Position numbers and translations under genes: made by a program
In this document: in pieces, positions 23,768 through 32,819 of the stretch
Layout of the letters: every line of letters starts with the position of its first letter
Position numbering within the stretch: the first letter of the stretch is position 1
Notes under the pieces: model-generated
Seen by the model: only the letters and a program-made list of their open reading frames with translations
Told to the model about the DNA's origin: nothing
Database searches by the model: none
Assembly: GCA_944392785.1 (NCBI GenBank)
Contig: CALXXW010000023.1
Location: 1 to 64,000, forward strand
DNA: 64,000 nucleotides
Source: an uncultured Alphaproteobacteria bacterium
GTDB taxonomy: Bacteria > Pseudomonadota > Alphaproteobacteria > CAAHEQ01 > UBA3637
Reading direction: 5' to 3'

Positions 23768-23801
23768 AAAATCCCTAAAGGAAGCACCTAAAGGGATTTA
23801 A
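23768..23801 (-). terminator. Terminator of the small lipoprotein gene
   Basis: On minus AAATCCCT and AGGGATTT (23792-23799 with 23769-23776) flank a GC-poor loop and are followed by TTTTG. It lies between convergent genes. Confidence 0.7.
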
Positions 23802-23825
23802 CCGGCAACCAAAAGCCGTTGTGAT

Positions 23826-24173
23826 TTAATCGACACGGAACCAAACATCATCACGATACTCTTCATAGACGGTGCATTGATTGCCTTCATAGTCCCAACC
23901 AATCACACGATCTTGGGAGGTATAAACAACCAAGGTGCAATAATCGATAGACATTTGCGACCAATCTCGCGTAATTTCTTGACGCTCGTAAATGTAGTGG
24001 ACCTCATCCTCTGAGATAATCTCACGACGCTTGGGAACACCAAAATTTTCATACATATCCCAAACCGTCTGACCTTTATAAAGCGTTGAGCGTCGCTCTC
24101 GATTAGGATTATTCATTTGAACACCGCAAGCCGTCAATGTCATCCCGATTAAAAACAGGTATAAAAAGCGCAT
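23826..24173 (-). CDS. Small outer-membrane lipoprotein, SmpA/BamE-like
   Basis: 115 residues from the ATG at 24173 (SD GGGGAGG). Lipoprotein signal MRFLYLFLIGMTLTAC with cleavage before Cys16. The mature part has LYKGQTVWDMYENFGVPKRR, which matches the G-x-T-x-x-x-x-x-x-x-G-x-P turn of SmpA/OmlA (BamE-like) domains, then short beta strands (HYIYERQEI, CTLVVYTSQDRVIGWDYEG). The resemblance is by motif only; it may be a lineage-specific lipoprotein. Monocistronic with its own promoter and terminator. Confidence 0.75.
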   Translation of the reverse strand: MRFLYLFLIGMTLTACGVQMNNPNRERRSTLYKGQTVWDMYENFGVPKRREIISEDEVHYIYERQEITRDWSQMSIDYCTLVVYTSQDRVIGWDYEGNQCTVYEEYRDDVWFRVD

Positions 24174-24204
24174 GTTTGCCTCCCCATGATAGGTTCTTTT
24201 TTTC

Positions 24205-24233
24205 AAAATATCATCTCTTTAAAAGGAAGTCAA
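24205..24233 (-). promoter_or_regulatory. Predicted promoter of the small lipoprotein gene
   Basis: On minus TTGACT, 17 bp, TATTTT, about 30 bases before the ATG at 24173. Confidence 0.55.
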
Positions 24234-24295
24234 ATATTTTTATTTTCGAAAACAAAATACCTTTTCAGAAAATGATTTAAAAGAATAAAAGATGC

Positions 24296-24324
24296 TTGTT
24301 TTTCATTTTAAAATTGGCTATATA
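24296..24324 (+). promoter_or_regulatory. Predicted promoter of the BI-1/DsbA/F0 ATP synthase operon
   Basis: TTGTTT, 17 bp, TATATA, about 45 bases before the BI-1 ATG. No other promoter is obvious before the atp genes, which follow with no gap above 30 bp. Confidence 0.5.
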
Positions 24325-24372
24325 TAAGAAAAGAATGATTTAGTATATCAGGAAAATTAAAGGAGACTCAAT

Positions 24373-25095
24373 ATGCAAAACGAAAAAACAACATCATCTC
24401 TTATGGCTCGGGCTGCCAGCGGCATTCAAAGCTTTTTTAACCGCGTTTACGGCTATATGGCCGGCGGATTGGTTGTGTCGGGAATTGTTGCTTATTTGGC
24501 AACACAACCTCCCTTTATCGGACTTTTTTATAAGATTAATGCAACAGGTCAGGCCACCTATTCTGTTCTGGGATATGTTGCTATTTTATCTCCGCTTCTG
24601 CTTGTGTGGCTTATTTCGTCCTCAGCGCGAGATAACAATGCCGGCAAGGCTCAAAGTTTATTCTGGCTATTTTCCGGCTTAATGGGGATATCGCTTTCCA
24701 ACATCTTTCTGTTATTTTCCGGAGCGGCTATTTTCCAAACATTTTTAATTAGTGCCGCTTCTTTCTTGGGATTGAGCTTATTCGGCTATACAACCAAAAA
24801 AGATTTATCCGCCTGGGGACGTTTTTTATTTATGGCACTGATGGGACTTATTGTGGCTATGCTGGTCAATTTATTTGTCCGCTCCAGCGAATTTAATTTT
24901 GCCCTTAATGCTCTGGGTGTTCTCATTTTTGCCGGATTGACGGCTTATGATACCCAAAAATTGAAAGTCATGTATGACATGACACATGGGGAAGAAGCCG
25001 TGAAATCTTTGGCTATTGTCGGGGCTTTAAACCTTTATTTAGACTTCATCAATCTATTTACCAGCTTATTGACCATTATGAATGATCGACGCTAA
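24373..25095 (+). CDS. Bax inhibitor-1 (YccA/YbhL) family membrane protein
   Basis: 240 residues, seven membrane helices typical of the TMBIM family. FNRVYGYMAGGLVVSGIVAYLAT at the start and the C-terminal DTQKLKVMYD ... ALNLYLDFINLFTSLL are diagnostic, with the Asp residues thought to sense pH and gate a Ca2+ leak. In bacteria the family also binds FtsH. First gene of an operon that continues into the DsbA-like gene and the F0 ATP synthase genes (9-bp gap). SD AAAGGAGA. Confidence 0.93.
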   Translation: MQNEKTTSSLMARAASGIQSFFNRVYGYMAGGLVVSGIVAYLATQPPFIGLFYKINATGQATYSVLGYVAILSPLLLVWLISSSARDNNAGKAQSLFWLFSGLMGISLSNIFLLFSGAAIFQTFLISAASFLGLSLFGYTTKKDLSAWGRFLFMALMGLIVAMLVNLFVRSSEFNFALNALGVLIFAGLTAYDTQKLKVMYDMTHGEEAVKSLAIVGALNLYLDFINLFTSLLTIMNDRR

Positions 25096-25104
25096 GGAGC
25101 GAGA

Positions 25105-25707
25105 ATGAAAAAACTCTTAACCTTGATTGTTGCCCTGTATACTGCAACGGCAATGGCCGCCCCTTTAAAACAGGGATTAAAGCCTATGGATTTACGTTCC
25201 TTTGGTTCTGAAAATGCACCGGCAAGAATCTATGTTTTCACGTCCCTATCTTGCCCGCATTGCAGCATTTACCATCAAAAAGTCATGCCCCGGATTCAAT
25301 CTGAATTTATCGATACGAATCAAGCCGAACTGGTGATTGTTGATATGGCGTTTGACGGACGAGCCATGGCCGGTACCTTATTGGCACGTTGCCTGCCTGC
25401 TACAGCGTATGCTCCCTTTATATCGACCATGTTTGAAAATCAGGACAAGTGGGGATATGGTCCCAATGCGCGTCAACTGATAACGGGCTATGCCAAAATG
25501 TTAGGAATGACAGATACAGATATCAATACCTGTTTAAGCGACAAAGCCCTACAACAAAAAATTGCCGATCAACGCGATAATTTATCTCAACTGTATAAAG
25601 TCAGCGGTATGCCGACAACCGTCCTTGTCAAAGACGGTAAGCATAAGTCTTTCGTCGGAACAACAACCGACGTGATTATAGCCGGTATTAAGAAGGGATT
25701 AGAATGA
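25105..25707 (+). CDS. Periplasmic DsbA-like thioredoxin-fold protein
   Basis: 200 residues. Signal peptide MKKLLTLIVALYTATAMA, then FTSLSCPHCSIY with a CPHC active site, an all-helical insert and cis-Pro loop SGMPTT. It probably oxidises or isomerises disulfides in exported proteins. Unlike the 18.5 kb paralogue it has no membrane anchor. It overlaps atpI by four bases (ATGA), an unusual companion for ATP synthase genes. Confidence 0.9.
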   Translation: MKKLLTLIVALYTATAMAAPLKQGLKPMDLRSFGSENAPARIYVFTSLSCPHCSIYHQKVMPRIQSEFIDTNQAELVIVDMAFDGRAMAGTLLARCLPATAYAPFISTMFENQDKWGYGPNARQLITGYAKMLGMTDTDINTCLSDKALQQKIADQRDNLSQLYKVSGMPTTVLVKDGKHKSFVGTTTDVIIAGIKKGLE

Positions 25708-25994
25708 CCGATGAAACAAATGCTCTGAAAGAAAAAATTCACGCTGCTCGCCAGAACCGTCAAACATCATCAAGGCCCTCCGAGGCTGTCACGGGCTATA
25801 ACGCCGTCGTGACTGTCCTGACTGATTTATTGGGAAGTATTTTTGTCGGGCTGGCGATTGGCGTTTTATTACAAAAAATTTTCGGAACATCGGTCTTATT
25901 GACGGGAGCACTGACAATTTTAGGGGGTGTTGCCGGTCTTTGGACCACGGCACGATATGCTTTGCGCTTGGATAAGAAGGAGGATAAAAAATGA
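25704..25994 (+). CDS. atpI: ATP synthase accessory protein AtpI
   Basis: 96 residues. A charged N-terminus is followed by two membrane helices (LLGSIFVGLAIGVLLQKIFG and LLTGALTILGGVAGLWTTARYAL), the AtpI/ATPase gene 1 layout. AtpI helps assemble the c-ring and may carry Mg2+. It overlaps dsbA-like and atpB by four bases each, at the head of the F0 genes as in other Alphaproteobacteria. Confidence 0.85.
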   Translation: MTDETNALKEKIHAARQNRQTSSRPSEAVTGYNAVVTVLTDLLGSIFVGLAIGVLLQKIFGTSVLLTGALTILGGVAGLWTTARYALRLDKKEDKK

Positions 25995-26713
25995 ATCCTC
26001 TCCACCAATTTCAAGTCAAAACATTAATTCCTTTTGAGCTGGGAGGGCTCAATCTAGCCTTTACCAATTCGGCACTATTCATTGTTTTATCCGCCGTTTT
26101 AGGGACTTTAATTCTCTGGTTTTTATTAAGAAAGGAAGCAATTATTCCGTCAACGGGACAATCTTTGGCCGAGTCTCTGTATGGTTTTATCAAAAGCACG
26201 GCTCATGATTCCATCGGAGAAGGATATGAAGCTTACTTACCTTTCATTTTAAGCGTCTTTATCTTGATTTTTATGGGCAATCTTTTGGGATTAACACCTT
26301 ATAGTTTTACATTTACAAGCCAGCTGGCACCGGTTGGTGCTTTTGCTTTATTGGGATTATTTGTTTCAATGGGGGTCGGTTTATATCATCACAAACTGGC
26401 TTGGTTTCGAACATTTTTACCTGTTGGGATTCCGATTATTTTAGCGCCCTTGGTCGTGCCGATTGAGCTGATTTCCTTTCTAGCCAAACCGTTCAGTTTA
26501 ACGGTCCGTCTTGTCATGAACATGGTCGTCGGACATATTTTATTAAAAATTCTTGCAAACTTTATCTATACATCCGGCATTGGCGGTGCCTTTCCTTTAG
26601 TTTTCGTCATGCTGCTGATGGTATTTGAATTAGGTATTGCCTTTCTACAAGCCTATATATATACGATTTTAACAAGTATTTATTTGGGTGAAGCACTGCA
26701 TAGTCATGCCTGA
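25991..26713 (+). CDS. atpB: F0 ATP synthase subunit a
   Basis: 240 residues with five to six membrane helices. It forms the proton half-channels next to the c-ring. The essential Arg is in PFSLTVRLVMNMVVGHILLK (about residue 175), matching the alphaproteobacterial SVRLFANMMAGH pattern; the C-terminal YIYTILTSIYLGEALHSHA is typical. N-terminus NPLHQFQVKTLIPFELGG is also characteristic of the subunit. Confidence 0.96.
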   Translation: MNPLHQFQVKTLIPFELGGLNLAFTNSALFIVLSAVLGTLILWFLLRKEAIIPSTGQSLAESLYGFIKSTAHDSIGEGYEAYLPFILSVFILIFMGNLLGLTPYSFTFTSQLAPVGAFALLGLFVSMGVGLYHHKLAWFRTFLPVGIPIILAPLVVPIELISFLAKPFSLTVRLVMNMVVGHILLKILANFIYTSGIGGAFPLVFVMLLMVFELGIAFLQAYIYTILTSIYLGEALHSHA

Positions 26714-26741
26714 ATAACTCATCAAGGAAAAGGAGGAAAAA

Positions 26742-26987
26742 ATGGATCCACAATCAATGCAATATATCGCCGAAGCGGTTCGTTATTTATCTGTCGGTAT
26801 CATCAGTTTGGTGATGCTTGGGGTTGCCAAGGGCGTCTCACAAATTTGGGTGACAATTATTTCATCTGTCAGTCGAAATCCTGAGTCCAAAAATGACGTC
26901 AGCCTCTTTGCCTGGGGCGGTGCTGCCATCACGGAAGCTATCGCTTTATATGCTTTAGGTTTGGCTATCATTATGCTTTATATGTAA
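26742..26987 (+). CDS. atpE: F0 ATP synthase subunit c
   Basis: 81 residues, two helices. The proton-carrying Glu is in AAITEAIALYALGL, followed by Ala rather than Ser, so H+ rather than Na+ specificity is likely. The polar loop SRNPESKND is typical. The Gly-rich motif of helix 1, normally GxGxGxG or GxAxGxGxxxG, reads GVAKGVSQIWV: two glycines are replaced and a Lys sits within the helix. This may change c-ring packing or stoichiometry. Confidence 0.93.
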   Translation: MDPQSMQYIAEAVRYLSVGIISLVMLGVAKGVSQIWVTIISSVSRNPESKNDVSLFAWGGAAITEAIALYALGLAIIMLYM

Positions 26988-27014
26988 TCATGATAGTGTA
27001 TCAATAGGAGCCTT

Positions 27015-27467
27015 ATGCCACAGTTTGATGTTGCCTTTTTCCCCAGTCAGATATTTTGGTTGATTGTTAGTTTTATTTTTCTCTATCTCATGACCAGCCA
27101 TTTAATTCTGCCGATGCTACATGATATTTTTCAAGAGCGAGATGATGCCATTCAACATCATTTAGATAGGGCAGAACGCCTGAATAAACAAGCTGAATCC
27201 CTTATGATGGCCTATGATGCCTTTTTAAGCGCGGCAGAAGATGAAAAGACACGCCTTCTTCAAACAACGCATGATGACATTCAACGACGCCTGGCGATGG
27301 AGGAAGATAAAACAGATCGAGCCATTCGTCGTCGTTTTTCAAACTTTAAGCAAAAAATGACCACGGCCAATCGTGCGATTCAAAAAGAGTCCAATCGTGC
27401 GGCTTCTCAAATTTCAGAGGATTTAATTCGTAAATTTTATACACCTCAACAAGGAGGAAATTCATGA
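27015..27467 (+). CDS. F0 ATP synthase subunit b'
   Basis: 150 residues: one N-terminal membrane helix (QIFWLIVSFIFLYLMTSHLIL) and a long charged coiled-coil. N-terminus MPQFDVAFFPSQIFWL is the usual start of the b' paralogue, which pairs with subunit b in the peripheral stalk of alphaproteobacterial and photosynthetic enzymes. It overlaps atpF by four bases (ATGA). Confidence 0.93.
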   Translation: MPQFDVAFFPSQIFWLIVSFIFLYLMTSHLILPMLHDIFQERDDAIQHHLDRAERLNKQAESLMMAYDAFLSAAEDEKTRLLQTTHDDIQRRLAMEEDKTDRAIRRRFSNFKQKMTTANRAIQKESNRAASQISEDLIRKFYTPQQGGNS

Positions 27468-27994
27468 CATCTGTTGTGACCATTCTTCAAAATCCGGAAT
27501 TTTGGGTGTCTTTGGCCTTTGTTTTAGTTGTTTTAATCGCTTTTCGGCCTTTGGGGCACTATTTATCTTCATGGGGACAGAAGCGCGCTAAACACATCGA
27601 AGAGGATATTCAACATGCCCAAGCGCTTGAGGAAGAGGCGGCTCAATTATTAGCCTCTTATCGTAAAAAAGAGCGCCGTAAAAATAAAGAGAGGGCTGAA
27701 ATTTTAGCCTCGGCCGGTCAAGAAATTGATTTTTTATGGCGTGAAGCCGAGCAAAAAATAACCGACCAACGCACCCACAAAAAACAAGAGGCAGAACACC
27801 GTTTAAAAATGCTGCAAGAGCAAGGACATCAAGAAATTAAAAACAAAATTCTCATGGCAGTCCTTCAAAAGACCGAGCAAAAAATTCTCACACATCAACA
27901 AAACGGCACCATGACCGAAAATATGGATCATACCATTGATATGTTGTGCCATATGCTGGAAGAACAGGCCGAAAACATAAAACGCGCTCTTTAA
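27464..27994 (+). CDS. atpF: F0 ATP synthase subunit b
   Basis: 176 residues: membrane helix (PEFWVSLAFVLVVLIAF) then a Lys/Glu-rich helical stalk with a Gln/His-rich C-terminal part. Peripheral stalk partner of b'. Last gene of the F0 cluster; the F1 genes are not in this window. It ends directly against the rsmB stop, so the two convergent operons have no intergenic spacer and no evident terminator. Confidence 0.92.
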   Translation: MTSVVTILQNPEFWVSLAFVLVVLIAFRPLGHYLSSWGQKRAKHIEEDIQHAQALEEEAAQLLASYRKKERRKNKERAEILASAGQEIDFLWREAEQKITDQRTHKKQEAEHRLKMLQEQGHQEIKNKILMAVLQKTEQKILTHQQNGTMTENMDHTIDMLCHMLEEQAENIKRAL

Positions 27995-29269
27995 TTAACA
28001 CAGGCGCTTTAAGCGGGCGACGAAAAAGCCATCTCGCCCCTGTGTCGGCAGGCACCTCAAGTCTCCGACCGAAGTCGCCCACGACGCAAATATCGGTTCT
28101 GTGATGGGCTCTCGCACAACAGAGAGATGTTCACTCAGAAAGTGCTCAATCAAAAGCTCTCCTTCCTCTGGTTCCAGCGAACACGTCGAAAAAATAATCA
28201 TTCCACCGATTTGAGTCCCCTCGACCGCTTTTTCCAACAAGCGATACTGCATCTGAGCCAAACGTTGAATATCCGCCAACGTCCGATGAATTTTAATATC
28301 GGGATGCCGTTGCAAGGTACCCGTTGCGGAACAGGGCGCATCTAATAAAACCGCTGCATATGGCTCCCGTGGATGAAATGTTTGAGCATCTCCTACGAAC
28401 ACACGCACACTTTGTGTCAGCTTTAAACGCTCTAAATTTTCCCGCAAACGAAGCAAGCGCCGTTCCGAGATATCAAAAGCATCCACACAAGCCCCTTTCA
28501 TGGCTAATTGAGCCGTCTTACCGCCGGGAGCCGCACATAAATCGGCAACCCGCATCCCGGGTGTCGTCGGCAATACCTGCGCCGGCAAAGCCGCAGAAGC
28601 CTCTTGCACCCACCAAGCTCCTTCGGCATATCCCTTGAGTTTTTTGACCGGCTGAGGTATCAATCGCACCGTTCCGCCCGGTGACAATACGGTTCCCTGC
28701 CAGCAAGCGGCCCAAGCCTCGGGATTTTCCTTAACGGTAATATCCAACATCGGCTCTGTCAAAGCCGCCTGAGAAAAAGCACGCGCCTGCGATTCACCAT
28801 AGATTTGACACCATCTTTGCCACATCCATGCGGGTAAGTTATCTTGTGCTTCATCGGTCTGAGCCAAAAGCTCCGGACGACGCGCCAACGTACGTAAAAC
28901 ACCATTGACCAATCGTCCAAAAGATGACAGCCCTATTTCTTTTGTCACCTCTACGGCCGTATCCACACATGCATGCGGCGGCACGTCCATAAAAAACAAT
29001 CCGGCCGCACCGATATATAAAATTGTCCGAACCGACATACGACGTGCGGGAAGCTCTTTGGGCATCACCAAACGAATCAAGCGATCCAATTGCCCTTGTC
29101 GCCGTAAAACCATCATAACAATAGCACGAACAAAGGCCCGATCTGGCTCGGGCATATCAACATAGCGCCCCAACACATCATCCAGAGCCATTTCCAATGT
29201 TTTTTGCTGATGCAAAATACGTTCCAGAATGTGAAAAGCCGCATACCTTATCAATACTGCAGATTTCAT
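27995..29269 (-). CDS. rsmB: 16S rRNA (cytosine-967-C5)-methyltransferase RsmB
   Basis: 424 residues. NusB-like N-terminal RNA-binding domain (residues 1-140) and a Rossmann methyltransferase domain with DLCAAPGGKTAQLA (SAM site), LLDAPCSATGTLQRHPD and FSTCSLEPEEGE, which hold the two catalytic cysteines. It follows ftsZ with no gap, as the last gene of the cell-wall operon, a non-standard place where Alphaproteobacteria often carry lpxC. Confidence 0.95.
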   Translation of the reverse strand: MKSAVLIRYAAFHILERILHQQKTLEMALDDVLGRYVDMPEPDRAFVRAIVMMVLRRQGQLDRLIRLVMPKELPARRMSVRTILYIGAAGLFFMDVPPHACVDTAVEVTKEIGLSSFGRLVNGVLRTLARRPELLAQTDEAQDNLPAWMWQRWCQIYGESQARAFSQAALTEPMLDITVKENPEAWAACWQGTVLSPGGTVRLIPQPVKKLKGYAEGAWWVQEASAALPAQVLPTTPGMRVADLCAAPGGKTAQLAMKGACVDAFDISERRLLRLRENLERLKLTQSVRVFVGDAQTFHPREPYAAVLLDAPCSATGTLQRHPDIKIHRTLADIQRLAQMQYRLLEKAVEGTQIGGMIIFSTCSLEPEEGELLIEHFLSEHLSVVREPITEPIFASWATSVGDLRCLPTQGRDGFFVARLKRLC

Positions 29270-30796
29270 CTACATTTTCCGTAAAAATTCCGGTAAATCA
29301 ATATCCTCTTCAAAGGAGCTGAAAACACCGGTTTTGCGTGTCGGAACGGGTTTTGGTTTAGGTGTTGCCTTAGGTTTTCCCATCAAATTTCCCCAATCAA
29401 ATAACCCACTACGTATCGGCTTTACATTGGCATCCGCTTTCTGAGGCTCCACATTAATATCCGGACGTTCTTGCGGTTCATTTGCCATCCGAGTCATATC
29501 CATCCGAGGTGTTGCCTCGTCAAACAAGGCCGGTTCCGGCAACGGCGCTTCAGCTGCATCTAATTCCACCTCTTCCATCATAATCATTGTCTCGGATGAA
29601 ACAGAGCGAACGGGCGGGATTTCTTCCGATGCTTGTATCAACGGCGGTTCGGAAGATATCACCTCCGGTGTTGGTTCTGTTGCTCCAATCGAAACATCCT
29701 CAATCACCGAAGAAATTGTGGGGATAGGTGTTTCAACTTTGGGAATAATGGGTTTCTCTGCGGCATGTATGGCATCAACAACATCATCTCGACGAATACC
29801 TGTTGCGACCAAAGAAACACGGATTTTTCCCGTTAATTCCTCACTGATAGCCGTTCCAAAAATAATGTTGGCATCCGGATCCACTTCGGCGTTAATTCGC
29901 TGCATGGCCGCATCCATTTCCGTAATACCCAAATCACGCCCACCACAAATATTGACAAGAATACTTTTAGCACCCTTAATGGAGGCATTATCCAAAAGCG
30001 GATTTGTTGTAGCTTTTTCGGCAGCGATTTCCGCTCTGTTTTCTCCTTCGGCCTCACCGGTTCCCATCATGGCCCGTCCCATGGTGGTCAAAACAGTCTT
30101 TAAGTCAGCAAAGTCAATATTCCAAATGCCGGGATTTACAACCAAATCCGTCACACTTCGCACCCCCTGACATAACACGTCATCAGCCATTTTAAAAGCT
30201 TCACAAAAAGTCGTTTTTTCAGTGGCGATTCGGAAAAGGTTTTGATTCGGAATAACCACCATGGTATCGACATATTTTTGTAACTCCGTAATTCCCGCTT
30301 CGGCGGCGCGATTACGAGGACGACCTTCAAACATAAAAGGTTTTGAAACGACGGCCACCGTTAAAATACCCATTTCTTTAGCCAACTTGGCAATAACAGG
30401 AGCCGCTCCCGTTCCTGTTCCCCCGCCCATACCTGCTGTGATAAACAGCAGATGCAGTCCTTCCAACAGCTCTCGAATTTTCGGTAAGGACTCTTCGGCA
30501 GAAGCCTTTCCCACTTCGGGATTAGCCCCGGCTCCCAGACCTTTTGTGATGGTGATACCTAACTGAATTTTATTGGCCGCCAAAGACTTTGACAACGCCT
30601 GAGCATCCGTATTAGCCGCAAAAAACGATACCCCGTTCAATTCGGATACAATCATATTGTTAACGGCATTACCCCCGGCACCACCAATACCTATTACCCC
30701 GATATTGGGAACTTCCAATACCTCGGGAGGCGGTGTTGCCAAACCGATAGAAAGTCCTTCATCTTGCGGTATCCCTAGAAATTCTGAATCAGCCAT
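29270..30796 (-). CDS. ftsZ: Cell division protein FtsZ
   Basis: 508 residues from the ATG at 30796 (SD AAAGGGA). Tubulin-like GTPase that forms the Z ring. The signature [10 protein letters not shown] is at about 124-133, NTDAQAL near 62, and the T7 catalytic loop reads [14 protein letters not shown] long disordered, acidic/Pro-rich linker (about 330-485) joins the core to the C-terminal [11 protein letters not shown] peptide that binds FtsA. The start overlaps ftsA by 22 bp, so it is coupled. No separate promoter was seen. Confidence 0.97.
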   Translation of the reverse strand: MADSEFLGIPQDEGLSIGLATPPPEVLEVPNIGVIGIGGAGGNAVNNMIVSELNGVSFFAANTDAQALSKSLAANKIQLGITITKGLGAGANPEVGKASAEESLPKIRELLEGLHLLFITAGMGGGTGTGAAPVIAKLAKEMGILTVAVVSKPFMFEGRPRNRAAEAGITELQKYVDTMVVIPNQNLFRIATEKTTFCEAFKMADDVLCQGVRSVTDLVVNPGIWNIDFADLKTVLTTMGRAMMGTGEAEGENRAEIAAEKATTNPLLDNASIKGAKSILVNICGGRDLGITEMDAAMQRINAEVDPDANIIFGTAISEELTGKIRVSLVATGIRRDDVVDAIHAAEKPIIPKVETPIPTISSVIEDVSIGATEPTPEVISSEPPLIQASEEIPPVRSVSSETMIMMEEVELDAAEAPLPEPALFDEATPRMDMTRMANEPQERPDINVEPQKADANVKPIRSGLFDWGNLMGKPKATPKPKPVPTRKTGVFSSFEEDIDLPEFLRKM

Positions 30797-32028
30797 TGTA
30801 ATCCCTTTCCTAATAAACCTTTGCGTCTTGGCGGCACCGTCAATGGCACGCTTGGCTTTTCCGTCGAATGCATAAGCACATACATTAACAAGCCGACGCA
30901 TGTAGCAAATGTATACGAATCATACTGATTTGGCAAGTTTTTTATTGATGTTGGTTTACCAAATCTCACATTTGCCCCCAAAAGAGCCGCCGTTTTTTCT
31001 TTTATTCCCTCTAAAGAAGCCCCGCCGCCAGTCAAAACCAGACGCCGTGTAGCCACCTGAAACCTCGCCTCCTCCGTGATTTGAGCACCGACAGCCTCTA
31101 AAATTTGTTCTAATCGCGGCACGATCATGGAAATCAAGGTGGCTCGCGGAATTTGAATACTGGCCTCATCTTCCTCTCCGATAAGGGGAACAATCAAGCG
31201 CTCCAATTCATCTTTCGGTGATAAAAAGGCCGCTCCGTTCAATGTTTTAAGACGCTCGGCTGTTTCCTGGGAGGTGCTTAAACCCTGAGCAATATCTCGT
31301 GTCATCAGTTTTCCCCCTATGGGTACGTTTCCCAAATGCACCAAACCGCCGGACATAAAAAGAGCGTAAGAAGTTGTGCCGCCGCCAAAATCAATTACCG
31401 TTGCGCCCAGTTCTTTTTCTTCCTCTGACAAAACGGCCAAAGCTGCCGCATACGGTGTAGCGACTTTTGTTTCGATACTGACATGGCATCGGTCCAATAC
31501 CGCCACCAAGTTTTTAAGCTGCGTTTCGGGCAAAGTCACCATATGGACATGAGCCCCCAAGCGCTTACCGTATAAATCTCTTGGATCATAACACCCTTTT
31601 TCTTTATCCACCACATATCCCAGCGGAAAAGTATGCAATAACTCGTCATCTTCATCCAAATGATCACTCACGATTCTATCCACTAAATGCCGCACATCCT
31701 GAGTGGTAATCGGTCGTCCCTCAACGATATCCATTTCCTGATAGATATGTTGTGATTTCAACTGTGTTGATGACACATTGACAACGACTTTTGTTGTTTG
31801 GTAATCGGCTTGTCTATCGGCCTCGGCCAGAGCCGTCTGAATAGAGTCGGTTGCCGCATCTAAATCTATAATAGCGCCGGCTTTAATACCTTTAGCCGGC
31901 ACAACGCCGGCACCGATAACTTCCGGTTTATCGCCGGCCACTTTAACGACCAGGGCGCACACTTTGGTTGTTCCGACATCTAACAGACTGACAAAGGGTT
32001 CTAATTTACGTTTTGTCTGAAATATCAT
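30775..32028 (-). CDS. ftsA: Cell division protein FtsA
   Basis: 417 residues. Actin-like ATPase that anchors FtsZ to the membrane. [14 protein letters not shown] at the N-terminus, the [14 protein letters not shown] phosphate-binding motif and [12 protein letters not shown] are present. The amphipathic membrane-targeting helix [14 protein letters not shown] ends the protein, as required. It overlaps ftsQ by four bases and ftsZ by 22. Confidence 0.97.
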   Translation of the reverse strand: MIFQTKRKLEPFVSLLDVGTTKVCALVVKVAGDKPEVIGAGVVPAKGIKAGAIIDLDAATDSIQTALAEADRQADYQTTKVVVNVSSTQLKSQHIYQEMDIVEGRPITTQDVRHLVDRIVSDHLDEDDELLHTFPLGYVVDKEKGCYDPRDLYGKRLGAHVHMVTLPETQLKNLVAVLDRCHVSIETKVATPYAAALAVLSEEEKELGATVIDFGGGTTSYALFMSGGLVHLGNVPIGGKLMTRDIAQGLSTSQETAERLKTLNGAAFLSPKDELERLIVPLIGEEDEASIQIPRATLISMIVPRLEQILEAVGAQITEEARFQVATRRLVLTGGGASLEGIKEKTAALLGANVRFGKPTSIKNLPNQYDSYTFATCVGLLMYVLMHSTEKPSVPLTVPPRRKGLLGKGLQWLIQNF

Positions 32029-32819
32029 TGTGCTTCCTTTCGTTTCTGAGTCAGTGTTTTTGAGCGAACCAACAATCGGTCTTCCAAACGTAAATCGATC
32101 ATATCCAAATCACGCTTTAATAGCTCTTTTTGGGCCTCTAAACGCGCCAAAGCCTTTTTCATTCCTTCTTCCGGCAAATAAATTTTCAAACCATTTTCGG
32201 CGTCATTTAGAACCAACGTCCAGCGCCGATTCCCGACACGGACGGCCGAGCGCACCCGCACCCGAATATCCGGGAAAGATTCCAAAGCCTCAATCAAATC
32301 CGGCGTATGCTCCGGCGCATCTTGGCCAACCACCAACAAAACATTTGATACAACTGCTTTTGGGTCCTGTATCGGTTGCCCTTCCTCGTCCAAAGGCAAA
32401 TAACGCTTATTATATTGCCACAAAGCAATCGGTGTCTTTTCCGTAAACACAAGGCGCAAGGTATTTGGCAAATAACGTTCGACGGAGACATCCTTTACCC
32501 ACGGCAACGCCAACAGACTATTTCGAACCTTTTTCAAATCAACGTCCAGTATAGGTGTTCCTTGCATTAAACTCAAGGCACGATTGATATCCTCTTTTGT
32601 TGTTCGTTGATGCCCCTCTAATACAATTTGTCCCAAATTTAAATAAGATTTTTCCAAAATCGTATGCCATAGAGCAGATACCTGTGTCCGACAATACACC
32701 CCCCAAGGAGAAACCCAAAAGCCAAGACAAATCCCCCCCAAAACCACCATAGCAGCCAGATAATAGCGCCATGACATCATTCTTTTTTGAGTATGTTTTC
32801 TCTTTTTTATACGTCGCAT
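32025..32819 (-). CDS. ftsQ: Cell division protein FtsQ
   Basis: 264 residues from the ATG at 32819 (SD AGAGGG); an upstream ATG at 32840 has no SD. Basic cytoplasmic tail, one membrane helix (YYLAAMVVLGGICLGFWV), a POTRA domain (about 60-140, EGHQRTTKEDINRAL and WVKDVSVERYLPNTLRLVFTEKTPIALWQ) and the FtsQ beta domain. It links FtsL/FtsB and the septal synthases to the ring. It overlaps ddl by 13 bp. Confidence 0.94.
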   Translation of the reverse strand: MRRIKKRKHTQKRMMSWRYYLAAMVVLGGICLGFWVSPWGVYCRTQVSALWHTILEKSYLNLGQIVLEGHQRTTKEDINRALSLMQGTPILDVDLKKVRNSLLALPWVKDVSVERYLPNTLRLVFTEKTPIALWQYNKRYLPLDEEGQPIQDPKAVVSNVLLVVGQDAPEHTPDLIEALESFPDIRVRVRSAVRVGNRRWTLVLNDAENGLKIYLPEEGMKKALARLEAQKELLKRDLDMIDLRLEDRLLVRSKTLTQKRKEAQ

